NCBI RefSeq assembly: GCF_014648855.1
Contig: NZ_BMRX01000018.1
Coordinates: 62,001-126,000, forward strand
Length of the DNA stretch: 64,000 nucleotides
Source: Streptomyces parvulus
Lineage (GTDB): Bacteria; Actinomycetota; Actinomycetes; Streptomycetales; Streptomycetaceae
Direction: 5' to 3'
Shown here: in pieces, positions 41,898 to 50,069 of the stretch
Position numbering within the stretch: position 1 is the stretch's first letter
How the letters are laid out: every line of letters begins with the position of its first letter
Notes under the pieces: generated by a model
Databases searched by the model: none
The model's input: the letters and a program-made list of their open reading frames with translations, nothing else
Told to the model about the DNA's origin: nothing
Translations under genes and position numbers: made by a program

Positions 41898-42476
41898 GTG
41901 CTGCGAACCGTCAACCGTGTACTGACCGGACTCGCGGGTCTCGTCCTGGTCGCCGTCGGCGGCGCAGTGCTCGCCGTCGGTTTCGACGCCCCCGCGCCCT
42001 CCTGGTGGGTCCACCAGGGGCCGCACGACGTACTGCTGACCACCGCCGAGCGGACCCGGTGGCGGGACGCCGGCTGGTGGTGGCCGGTCGTCATCGCCGC
42101 CCTCGCCGTCCTGCTGCTGCTCGCCCTGTGGTGGCTGGTCGCGGTCCTGCGCCGCCGCCGGCTCACCGAGGTCCTCGTCGACACCGGCGACGGCGAGGCC
42201 GCCACGCTGCGCGGCCGGGCGCTGGAGGGAGCGCTGGCCGGGGAGGCCGACCGGGTGGACGGGGTCGAGCGGGCCAGGGTCCGGCTCACCGGACGCCGCG
42301 ACGCCCCGAGGACCCGCGTCCGGCTGCTCCTCGCCCCCCACGTGGACCCCGGCACCGCCCTGCGGGACCTCACCGGCGGCGCCCTGACCCACGCCCGCGC
42401 CTCGGCGGGCCTCGCGTCCCTCCCGGCGGAGGTCCAGCTCCGCGGCGTCAAACACCACGCCGAACGCGTCAGCTGA
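41898..42476 (+). CDS. Alkaline shock response membrane anchor protein (AmaP-like)
   Basis: This 192-residue protein has two membrane segments (VLTGLAGLVLVAVGGAVLAV and WWPVVIAALAVLLLLALWWLVAVL) and a C-terminal domain (TLRGRALEGALAGEADRVDGVERARVRLTG) again Asp23-like. AmaP anchors Asp23 to the membrane in staphylococci. GTG at 41898 is preferred because GGAAGGGG ends 8 bases before it; a GTG at 41889 overlaps that site and the previous stop. A short palindrome (42486-42500) follows the stop. Confidence 0.8.
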   Translation: MLRTVNRVLTGLAGLVLVAVGGAVLAVGFDAPAPSWWVHQGPHDVLLTTAERTRWRDAGWWWPVVIAALAVLLLLALWWLVAVLRRRRLTEVLVDTGDGEAATLRGRALEGALAGEADRVDGVERARVRLTGRRDAPRTRVRLLLAPHVDPGTALRDLTGGALTHARASAGLASLPAEVQLRGVKHHAERVS

Positions 42477-42510
42477 CCGGCGCACCCGGCGTCACGCCGG
42501 AGGCGCCGCG

Positions 42511-43266
42511 CTAGAACCCGTGCCGCACCCCGCCGTCCACCGGCAGCATCACACCGGTGAGGTACGACGCCGCCGGGGACAGCAGGAACGCCGCGGTGCG
42601 GCCGAACTCCTCCGGGGTGCCGTAACGGCGCAGCGGGATGCGGGACTCGGCGGCCGCCCGTGTCGCCTCCGGGTCGGCCGACAGGCCGTCCAGCTCGCGC
42701 ACCCGGTCGGTGTCGACGCGGCCCGGCAGCAGGCCGACGACGCGGACGCCGCGCGGCCCCAACTCGTCGGCGAGGGACTTGGCGAAGCCGGCCAGCCCCG
42801 GCCGCAGGCCGTTGGAGATGGTCAGGCCGGGGATCGGCTCGTACACCGAGCCCGACAGCACAAACCCGATCACCCCGCCCTCCTCCAGCTCGCCCGCCGC
42901 GCCCCGGGCCAGCCGCACCGCACCGAGGAACACCGACTCGAAAGCCGCCTGCCACTGGTCGTCCGTGTTGTCGGCGACGAACCCGGGCGGCGGCCCGCCC
43001 ACACTGATCAGCACACCGTCGAAGCGGCCGAAGCGCTCCCGCGCGGTGGCGATCAGACGTTCGGCCGCCTGCGGGTCGGCGTTGTCCACGGCCACGCCCA
43101 CCACGTCCGGGCCCAGCTCGGCCGCGGCCTGCCCGACGCTCCCCTCGTCCCGCCCGGTGACGACCACTTTCGCCCCGTCGGCGACCAGTTCGCGCGCGGC
43201 CGCGTTGCCCAGGCCGCGGGTGGCTCCCGTGACGACGTACACCCGGTCCTTCAGTCCAAGATCCAT
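42511..43266 (-). CDS. SDR family oxidoreductase lacking the YxxxK motif
   Basis: This 251-residue short-chain dehydrogenase has the nucleotide motif VTGATRGLGNAAA, the NAG-equivalent SVGGPPPG and the C-terminal YLTGVMLPVDGGV. The usual catalytic Tyr-x-x-x-Lys is replaced: the segment reads GSVYEPIPGLTISNGLRPGLAG, so Lys is Arg and Tyr is Ser. This occurs in a known subgroup of SDRs with an S-N-x-x-R pattern. Catalytic activity is uncertain. Confidence 0.82.
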   Translation of the reverse strand: MDLGLKDRVYVVTGATRGLGNAAARELVADGAKVVVTGRDEGSVGQAAAELGPDVVGVAVDNADPQAAERLIATARERFGRFDGVLISVGGPPPGFVADNTDDQWQAAFESVFLGAVRLARGAAGELEEGGVIGFVLSGSVYEPIPGLTISNGLRPGLAGFAKSLADELGPRGVRVVGLLPGRVDTDRVRELDGLSADPEATRAAAESRIPLRRYGTPEEFGRTAAFLLSPAASYLTGVMLPVDGGVRHGF

Positions 43267-43270
43267 GGCC

Positions 43271-45058
43271 CTATCCTGCCCCCTCCTCCCCGAACAGGGC
43301 GAGGGCGGTGTTGACCAGACCGACGTGACTGAACGCCTGCGGGAAGTTGCCCAGCTGGCCGCCGGCCACCGGGTCGTACTCCTCCGCCAGCAGACCGACG
43401 TCGTTGGTCAGGCCCACCAGCCGCTCGAACAGCTCCCGGGCCTCCTTGGTCCGGCCGATCGCGTGCAACGCGTCCGCGTACCAGAACGAGCACACCAGGA
43501 ACGTGCCCTCACTGCCGGGCAGGCCGTCGACCGCCTCGCCCTCGGTGCTGTAGCGGCGCACCAGGCCGTCCCGGGTCAGCTCCGCGCCGACGGCCTCGAC
43601 CGTGCCGACGACCCGGGGGTCGTCCGGGGGCAGGAAGCCGACGCGCGGTATCAGCAGCACCGAGGCGTCCAGTTCCCGCGAACCGTAGGACTGGGTGAAG
43701 GTCCTGCGCTCCGGGTCGTACCCCTTCTCGCAGACCTCGCGGTGCACCTCCTCGCGCAGCGCCCGCCAGCCCTCCAGGTCGCCGCCGCCCAGCTCGGGAT
43801 GGGCCTCCAGGGTGCGCACCGCGCGGTCCAGGGCCACCCACGTCATCACCTTCGAGTGCACGAACTGCCGGCGCCCGCCGCGCACTTCCCACAGCCCCTC
43901 GTCGGGCTCGCGCCAGGCGCCGGCCAGGAAGTCCATCAGCGCGCACTGCAGCTCCCACATCTGTGGCTGCGGACGCATGCCCGCCTCCCGGGCCAGCGAC
44001 AGCGAGTCCATGACCTCGCCGTAGACGTCCAACTGGAGCTGGTTCACCGCGTCGTTGCCGATGCGCACGGGGGTGGCGTCCGCGAACCCGGACAGCCACG
44101 GCAGCTCGAACTCGGGCAGCCGCCGCTCGCCCGCGAGCCCGTACATGATCTGGAGGTCGTCCGGGCTGCCCGCGACCGCGCGCAGCAGCCAGTCGCGCCA
44201 CGCCTCGGCCTCCTCCAGATATCCGGCGGACAGCAGGGCGCCCAGGGTGAGCGTGGAGTCGCGCAGCCAGCAGAAGCGGTAGTCCCAGTTGCGCACGCCG
44301 CCCGGTTCCTCGGGCAGCGAAGTGGTGGGGGCGGCCACGATGCCGCCGGTGGGCTGGTAGGTGAGCGCCTTCAGCGTGATCAGCGAGCGGACGACGGCGT
44401 CCCGGTGCGGGCCGTCGTACCGGCACCGCGCGGCCCAGGTCCGCCAGTCCTCGACGCTGTGCTCCAGGGCCACGAACGGGTCGATCAGCGGCGGCCGCTG
44501 CTCGTGCGAGGGGTGCCAGGTCAGGACGAACGCGACCTTCTCGCCCGCGGCGACCGTGAACTCCGAGTGGGTGCCGTAGTCCTCGCCCCAGCTGCGCACC
44601 TCGGGCTCGCTGCGCAGCCACGCCGAGTCCGGCCCGGCGACCGCCACCCGGTGCCCGTCGGACCTGCGTACCCACGGGACGACCGAGCCGTAGTCGAAGC
44701 GCAGCCGGAGCACGCTGTGCATGGTGACCTCGCCGCTCAGGCCCTCCACGACGCGCACCAGGTCGGGGGCGCGGTCCCGCTGGGGCATCAGGTCGGTGAC
44801 CCGGACCGCGCCGTCCTCGGTCTCCCACTCGGTGTCGAGGACGAGGGTGTCCGGCCGATAGGCGCGGCGGGTGCAGCGCTCGGCGCCCTTGGGCGCGATG
44901 CGCCAGTGGCCGTTGTCCTCGTCGCCGAGCAGCTTGGCGAAGCAGGCCGCGGAGTCGAAGCGGGGGAGGCAGAGCCAGTCCACGGAACCGTCCGTGGAGA
45001 CCAGGGCGGCGGTCTGCTGATCGCCGATGAGCGCGTAGTCCTCGATGTCGGTGTGCAC
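43271..45058 (-). CDS. Glycoside hydrolase family 15 protein (trehalase / glucoamylase-like)
   Basis: This 595-residue protein has an N-terminal trehalase-associated beta domain (YALIGDQQTAALVSTDGSVDWLCLPRFDS) and an (alpha/alpha)6 catalytic barrel with WDYRFCWLRDSTLTLGALLSAGY and QLDVYGEVMDSL. Actinobacterial relatives hydrolyse trehalose. No signal peptide, so cytoplasmic. GTG at 45058 is chosen since it begins the conserved HTDIEDYALIGD; an ATG at 45091 would add 11 residues. It starts 4 bp upstream of the SDR stop-start gap. Confidence 0.88.
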   Translation of the reverse strand: MHTDIEDYALIGDQQTAALVSTDGSVDWLCLPRFDSAACFAKLLGDEDNGHWRIAPKGAERCTRRAYRPDTLVLDTEWETEDGAVRVTDLMPQRDRAPDLVRVVEGLSGEVTMHSVLRLRFDYGSVVPWVRRSDGHRVAVAGPDSAWLRSEPEVRSWGEDYGTHSEFTVAAGEKVAFVLTWHPSHEQRPPLIDPFVALEHSVEDWRTWAARCRYDGPHRDAVVRSLITLKALTYQPTGGIVAAPTTSLPEEPGGVRNWDYRFCWLRDSTLTLGALLSAGYLEEAEAWRDWLLRAVAGSPDDLQIMYGLAGERRLPEFELPWLSGFADATPVRIGNDAVNQLQLDVYGEVMDSLSLAREAGMRPQPQMWELQCALMDFLAGAWREPDEGLWEVRGGRRQFVHSKVMTWVALDRAVRTLEAHPELGGGDLEGWRALREEVHREVCEKGYDPERRTFTQSYGSRELDASVLLIPRVGFLPPDDPRVVGTVEAVGAELTRDGLVRRYSTEGEAVDGLPGSEGTFLVCSFWYADALHAIGRTKEARELFERLVGLTNDVGLLAEEYDPVAGGQLGNFPQAFSHVGLVNTALALFGEEGAG

Positions 45059-45106
45059 GAAATCTCGTCTTCCCGACCGGGGGCGGAGCATTCTGCCGCC
45101 CCCGCG

Positions 45107-45910
45107 CTACACCGCCGCGGGCTGCGCCGACTCCTCGGACTCGTCCTCGCCCCCGCCGTCCTCGGCGGCGCGGTCCCTCACCTCGCGGCGCGCCAGCACG
45201 AACCAGCCGATCGGCACACCGGCGGAGAACAGCCACCACTGGACGGCGTACGCCATGTGGTTGCCGATGCTGTCGTGGTCGGGCTCCGCGATCAGTTCGG
45301 GGGTGTCGCTGGCGGGCTCCGGCTCGGTCATCTCGACGTAGCCGCCGAGGACCTGCCTGCCGAGGCGCTCCGCCTGCTGCTCGCTGTTGATGAGCATGAC
45401 CTGGCGGTCGGGCAGGCCCGCGACGTTCTTGATGCCGCTGTCCTCGGTGGTCTGGTCGGGCATCAGCCGACCGGTGACGGTGGTCTCGCCCGCCGGGGGC
45501 GCCGGGATCTTCGGGAAGGCGGTCTGGCTGGCGCCGTTCGAGGGGATCCAGCCCCGGTTGACCATCAGCACCTTGCCGTCGTCCAGCACGAACGGGGTGA
45601 GGACGTGGTAGCCGACGCGGTCGTCCGCGTTGGTGCGGCGGCGGACGACGACTTCGTCGGCGGTGTCGAAGTGCCCCTTCGCCGTCACCCGGCGGTAGAG
45701 GTCGTCGTCGTCGACCTCGGCCCCGGGGGAGGTCATGGACTCGGCCGGTACCGGCCGGGCCGCCAGGGAGTCCGCGATCACCTTGTTCAACGCGACCCTG
45801 TGCTCGTGGCGGTGCAGCTGCCAGAAGCCCAGCTCGATCATCGTCGGGATGAGCGCGAGCGCCACGAGGGTGAGGATCACCCACTGGCGGGACAACAGGA
45901 ACCGGTACAC
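45107..45910 (-). CDS. SURF1 family cytochrome oxidase assembly protein
   Basis: This 267-residue protein has one membrane segment at each end (WVILTLVALALIPTMIELGFW and NHMAYAVQWWLFSAGVPIGWFV) around an extracytoplasmic domain (VTAKGHFDTADEVVV, VLTPFVLDDGKVLMVNRGWIP). SURF1 proteins help assemble heme-copper cytochrome c oxidase. GTG 45910 gives MYRFLLSRQW, the usual start. It has no ribosome-binding site and a hairpin abuts it. Confidence 0.9.
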   Translation of the reverse strand: MYRFLLSRQWVILTLVALALIPTMIELGFWQLHRHEHRVALNKVIADSLAARPVPAESMTSPGAEVDDDDLYRRVTAKGHFDTADEVVVRRRTNADDRVGYHVLTPFVLDDGKVLMVNRGWIPSNGASQTAFPKIPAPPAGETTVTGRLMPDQTTEDSGIKNVAGLPDRQVMLINSEQQAERLGRQVLGGYVEMTEPEPASDTPELIAEPDHDSIGNHMAYAVQWWLFSAGVPIGWFVLARREVRDRAAEDGGGEDESEESAQPAAV

Positions 45911-45937
45911 CCCACGACGGTACAACTCGGTCGTGGG
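45911..45937 (-). other. Hairpin abutting the SURF1 start codon
   Basis: CCCACGAC (45911-45918) and GTCGTGGG (45930-45937) form an 8-bp stem with an 11-base loop, ending right at the GTG start of the SURF1 gene. It occupies the place where a ribosome-binding site would be. Confidence 0.5.
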
Positions 45938-45975
45938 GCACCGTACGGCGGGTGGGGCTTGTGCCGGCCGGGGGC

Positions 45976-46209
45976 TCAGACCTTGTCGACGATCCCCGCC
46001 CTCCCCTCCGCGCGGGCGCAGTGGGCGCCGCAGTACCAGTGGCCCTCCACCTCGACGCCCTGGCCGATGATCTGGACCCGGCAGTGCTCGCAGATGGGGG
46101 CCATCCGGTGGATCGCGCAGGAGAAGCAGTCGAAGACGTGCACCGCTCCCTGGGCGTGGACCTCGAAGGACATTCCGTAGTTGTTGCCGCAGACTTCGCA
46201 TGTCGCCAT
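45976..46209 (-). CDS. Small Cys-rich zinc-binding protein
   Basis: This 77-residue protein has repeated Cys pairs (CEVCGNNYG, FDCFSCAIHRMAPICEHCRVQIIGQG, WYCGAHCAR), about ten Cys and several His, consistent with zinc ribbons. It resembles proteins annotated as prokaryotic metallothionein-like. Function unknown. ATG 46209 begins the first Cys motif; earlier in-frame residues are Arg/Pro-rich. Confidence 0.82.
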   Translation of the reverse strand: MATCEVCGNNYGMSFEVHAQGAVHVFDCFSCAIHRMAPICEHCRVQIIGQGVEVEGHWYCGAHCARAEGRAGIVDKV

Positions 46210-46303
46210 GGGCCACAGGGTGGGCCGTGACCGCGAGACGGGCGAGCGGCCGCCGGGCGAGTCGCCGGGAATCACCCGTCCGTACGGCCGGTCCCGGCCA
46301 CCG

Positions 46304-47302
46304 TCACAAAGCCGCGTCCGCCGCCTCCACGTCCGCCAGCAGCTGCCCGAACGCCGCCTCGTCCACCACCGGGGTGCCGTACTGGCGGGCCTTGACCACC
46401 TTGGAGGTGCCCGAGTCCGGGTCGTTGGTGACCAGCAGGCTGGTCAGCCGGGAGAGGCTGGTGGCGACGTGCAGCCCCGCCTCCGCGGCCCGGTCCTCCA
46501 GCAGGTCCCGCTCCACGGAGGTGTCACCCGAGAAGGCGACCCGCATGCCCTGCTTGAGTCGTTTGCCCGGTTCGTACCGGCCGGGGTTGGGATAGGGGCA
46601 GGCGGGCCGCTTGCGGGAGGGGCGCCAGGTGCCCGGCCGGTAGGAGCCGTGCCCGGCCTGCTGCCCGATCCGGGGCGCGGGCCGGTCCGACCACTCGGTC
46701 AGCGGCCGGCACTCGTGCAGCGGCAGCCGCACGCCCCCGGCCGCCGCCGCGGCCAGACTGGGCCGGAAGGCCTCCGCCAGCACCCGCGCGTCGTCCAGCG
46801 CGTGGTGCGCCCGCTGCTGTACCACGCCGTAGTGCGCGGCCAGCGACTCCAGCTTGTGGTTGGGCAGCGGCAGGCGCAGCTCCTTCGAGAGCGCGATGGT
46901 GCACAGCCGTTGGCGCACCGGCGCCTCCCGGCTCGCCCGGGCGTACTCCCGGGCGATCATCTGCCAGTCGAAGACGGCGTTGTGCGCGACGAGGACCCGC
47001 CCGTCGAGCCGGGCCGCGAACTCCTCGGCGACGTCCGGGAAGAGCGGCGCGTCCCGGAGCACGGCACTCGTCAGACCGTGTATCCACACCGGGCCCGGGT
47101 CGCGCTGCGGATTGACCAGCGTGTACCAGTGGTCCTCGACCTCGCCGCGCGCGTCCAGCCGGTACACCGCCGCGGAGATGATGCGGTCGTCGCGGGCCAG
47201 GCCGGTGGTCTCCACGTCGACGACCGCGTATCCCCGGGGATACGCGGCCGGCCAGGCAGTCGCGGACGGCGCCGCGGTCGTACGGTCTTCGAGCATGGTC
47301 AC
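46304..47302 (-). CDS. DEDDh 3'-5' exonuclease (DnaQ-like) with C-terminal BRCT domain
   Basis: This 332-residue protein has the DEDDh exonuclease motifs: Asp29 and Glu31 in VVDVETTGL, an Asp in LVAHNAVFDWQMI, and His plus Asp in QRAHHALDDARVLAEA. From about residue 250 a BRCT-like domain follows (MRVAFSGDTSVERDLLEDRAAEAGLHVATS, LTSLLVTNDPDS). Such proteins process DNA ends or proofread. GTG 47302 is used; an ATG two codons later is equally possible. Confidence 0.88.
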   Translation of the reverse strand: MTMLEDRTTAAPSATAWPAAYPRGYAVVDVETTGLARDDRIISAAVYRLDARGEVEDHWYTLVNPQRDPGPVWIHGLTSAVLRDAPLFPDVAEEFAARLDGRVLVAHNAVFDWQMIAREYARASREAPVRQRLCTIALSKELRLPLPNHKLESLAAHYGVVQQRAHHALDDARVLAEAFRPSLAAAAAGGVRLPLHECRPLTEWSDRPAPRIGQQAGHGSYRPGTWRPSRKRPACPYPNPGRYEPGKRLKQGMRVAFSGDTSVERDLLEDRAAEAGLHVATSLSRLTSLLVTNDPDSGTSKVVKARQYGTPVVDEAAFGQLLADVEAADAAL

Positions 47303-47404
47303 TGAGGATACGGGCCGGGACCGACACTCCGGTGCCGGAGGTGCCGCGGACGACGCCGCCGAAACGGTTCCTCCGTCAAGTTCCGGACGGTGGGGGAGGG
47401 TTGC

Positions 47405-48412
47405 TCACCAGCGGATCGGTACCGGAAGGGCCGTCAGGAGCCCCGAGACCGCGACGACCGCGCCCAGAGCCACGACCTCCGCGCGCGCGGGCGGACAGGC
47501 GGTCAGCGGGTCGGCCGCGCGGCTCAGCCGGATCCTGGCCCACAGGGCGAGCGCGGCGACGGCGGCCACCAGGACCACCTTGGCGAGCAGCACCCGCCCG
47601 TACGCGGTGTCCGTCAGCTGGTCCGCGATCGTGCCCGGCTCCATCCGGCGCAGCGAACTGCACACCCCGGTCGCGGTGAGGGCGGCCAGCAGAACCGCCG
47701 CCACGCGCGCGTAGAGCCCCAGCAGCGCCGGACCGGCCTCGGCGCCCCGCCACCGCCGCAGCGTCCGCAGGGCGTAGAGCAGACCGCCCGCCCACAGCGA
47801 GGCGCACGTCAGATGGGCCAGCGTGAGGGCCGAGCCCAGCAGCGGGCTGTACTCGGTCGTGGGGTGGGCGCGCAGCGCCTCCGCGACGACCACCGCGGCC
47901 AGCGGCCAGACCTGGCTGCCGGGGCGGCGCGAGAGGGCGCACAGACCCGCCGCGAGGAATGCGTTGACCTCCAGCAGCGCGAGCTTGCCGTCCCTGGAGG
48001 CGTAGAGACCGCCCACGTCGATGTCGGCGGCGCCGTCCGGCACCAGGTTGCCCGTCGCCACGACCGACGCCAGCCCCAGGGCGGCGGCGAACCCGGCCCC
48101 GGCCGCCTGCGGCGACCAGCTGCGGGGCCGCTCCGGGGGCGCGCCGGGGAGCGAGTGGGCCAGCCGGTTCACGAACAGCTCGCCGAGCGGCACGCTCAGC
48201 GCGGCGAAGAGCACCGCGCGCAGCAGCGCGATGCCGCCGGTGCCCGGTGCCTCGGCCTCTCCCGTGCCGCGCAGGGCGGGGGAGGGGCCGAGCACCGGTA
48301 TGAGCGCGGCCAGCGCCACCAGCGCGAGCACGGCCGCGGTCCGGCCGGTACCGGAGGGCGTCGCGTGCCGTCCGGTACCGGTGGTCCGGGACTTGGGTCG
48401 GGTCGGGGTCAC
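47405..48412 (-). CDS. CopD domain multi-pass membrane protein (copper-related)
   Basis: This 335-residue membrane protein has about eight to nine segments and a CopD-like C-terminal half (LAHLTCASLWAGGLLYALRTLRRW, VLLAKVVLVAAVAALALWAR). CopD domain proteins are linked to copper import or resistance. No CopC domain is fused or adjacent. Neighbours (SURF1, exonuclease) share the strand but give no firm pathway, although copper also serves cytochrome oxidase. Confidence 0.8.
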   Translation of the reverse strand: MTPTRPKSRTTGTGRHATPSGTGRTAAVLALVALAALIPVLGPSPALRGTGEAEAPGTGGIALLRAVLFAALSVPLGELFVNRLAHSLPGAPPERPRSWSPQAAGAGFAAALGLASVVATGNLVPDGAADIDVGGLYASRDGKLALLEVNAFLAAGLCALSRRPGSQVWPLAAVVVAEALRAHPTTEYSPLLGSALTLAHLTCASLWAGGLLYALRTLRRWRGAEAGPALLGLYARVAAVLLAALTATGVCSSLRRMEPGTIADQLTDTAYGRVLLAKVVLVAAVAALALWARIRLSRAADPLTACPPARAEVVALGAVVAVSGLLTALPVPIRW

Positions 48413-48466
48413 CCCAGGATCTTCACCAAGTCCCCGGAACCGGGCAAGTTCCCCGGTGGGTACCCG

Positions 48467-49984
48467 CTACCAGCGCACCGCGTCCAGCGCGTCGGCCATG
48501 CCCCACCCGTAGAAGCCGTTGCGGTTCTTCGAGCCCTCGCACACCGCGTCGACCTTGCCGTCGCCGTCGATGTCGTACGGCTTGGTGCACGGCGTGGCGT
48601 CGGCCTGCGCGTACAGCAGCGCCTTGACGAGGGCCGGCGGTGCGTACGGGTGCGTCGACTTGATCAGCGCGGCGACGCCCGCGACGTGCGGCGACGCCAT
48701 CGACGTACCGGCCATGTAGCCCCACTTGCCGCCCGGCAGCGTGCCGAGGATCAGTCCGCTGGTGGCGGGCGGCGCCGGCGTCTGGTACGCCGTCGAGTCA
48801 CCGCCGGGCGCGGCGATGTCGATGACGCCCAGACCGTGGTTGGAGAACGACGACTTGAGGCCCTTCGCACCGGTCGACGCGACCGTCACGACGCCCGGCA
48901 GCTGGGTCGGGATGTCCAGGCACTCCGACGGGTCGACGGTCCGGTCCCCGGGCGTCGTGTCGTTCGGCGAGGAGGGGTCGGTGATCTGGTCCGAGGAGAG
49001 GTCGTAGTTCTCGTTGCCGGCCGCGGCGACGTTGACCGCGCCCTTCTTCTCCGCGTACCGGGACGCCCGCGAGACGGCCTCGACGAGCGCCTTCTGGTCC
49101 GGGTCGTTCTTGCAGTTGAAGTACCAGGGGTCGGTGTAATAGCTGTTGTTGGTCACGTCGACGCCGTGCTCCGCCGCCCACACGAAGCCGCAGACCACGG
49201 CCTCGGTGTAGAAGAAGCCGTCGGGGTTGGACACCTTGATGCCGGAGACCTTCACCCCGGGCGCCACACCGGTCATGCCGACGCCGTTCTTGGCGGCGGC
49301 GATCTCACCGGCGACGTGGGTGCCGTGCGGGCTCTCCGCCGCGCCCGGCCGCCAGGCGCCGTCGGTGGTGTCCGGCTTGCCCGAGACGCAGTTGACCGAC
49401 GCGTTCCGGTCGAAGTTCGGGGCGATGTCCGGGTGGGTGTCGTCGACGCCGGTGTCGATGACGGCGACGGTCACCTTCTGGCTGCCCAGCGTCTTCTCGT
49501 GCGCCTTGTCCGCCTTGATGGCCGGCAGGTCCCACTGGAGGCCCTCCAGCGGGTCCTGGCCCTCGGCGGCCTCGGCGGCCGCGATCTCCTTGCCGCTGAG
49601 CACCTTCGGGGCGCCCGTGTCGGTGGTGGCGGCCGAGGGCAGCGGCGCGGTGCGCGTGGCACCGGCCGACTGCACGCCCCGCACCTTGCGGACCGACTTG
49701 GCGAAGTCCGGGTTCGCGGAGTGGACGACGACCACGCCGATCCGGTCGTACGACGTCACGATGGTGCCGCCGGCCTTGGCTATCGCCTTGCGCACGGACG
49801 CCGAAGGACCGTGCCCGGGGGCGACGTTGACGACGTAGCTGAGCGAGGTCGCGTCCGCCGCGGGGGAGGGGGCGGCCTCCGCCGCGGTGGCCGGGTTGCC
49901 CGGCAGGAACGCCAGCGAGGCGGCCACGGCCAGGCCGGCCGGGATCGCGAGGGCGCGGCGGTGACGCGAGTGCTGTGCGGTCAT
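48467..49984 (-). CDS. Secreted S8 family serine peptidase (subtilisin-like), second of a tandem pair
   Basis: This 505-residue preproenzyme has a signal peptide (ALAIPAGLAVAASLAFLPG), an I9-like propeptide (LSYVVNVAPG, then VVVVHSANPDFAK) and a subtilase domain with Asp177 (AVIDTGVDDTHPD), His220 (SPHGTHVAGEIAA) and Ser428 (MAGTSMASPHVAGVAAL). Asn324 in AAAGNENYD likely completes the oxyanion hole. It is about the same length and layout as the gene upstream at 50070, so the pair arose by duplication. 85 bp separate them. Confidence 0.93.
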   Translation of the reverse strand: MTAQHSRHRRALAIPAGLAVAASLAFLPGNPATAAEAAPSPAADATSLSYVVNVAPGHGPSASVRKAIAKAGGTIVTSYDRIGVVVVHSANPDFAKSVRKVRGVQSAGATRTAPLPSAATTDTGAPKVLSGKEIAAAEAAEGQDPLEGLQWDLPAIKADKAHEKTLGSQKVTVAVIDTGVDDTHPDIAPNFDRNASVNCVSGKPDTTDGAWRPGAAESPHGTHVAGEIAAAKNGVGMTGVAPGVKVSGIKVSNPDGFFYTEAVVCGFVWAAEHGVDVTNNSYYTDPWYFNCKNDPDQKALVEAVSRASRYAEKKGAVNVAAAGNENYDLSSDQITDPSSPNDTTPGDRTVDPSECLDIPTQLPGVVTVASTGAKGLKSSFSNHGLGVIDIAAPGGDSTAYQTPAPPATSGLILGTLPGGKWGYMAGTSMASPHVAGVAALIKSTHPYAPPALVKALLYAQADATPCTKPYDIDGDGKVDAVCEGSKNRNGFYGWGMADALDAVRW

Positions 49985-50069
49985 GTGCGGTGTCTCCAGT
50001 TCGTTGCTGAAACCGGTGCGTGACGGAAGGGAAAGCGGAAGAGGCGAAAGGGGGCCGGTCGCGGGCGGG

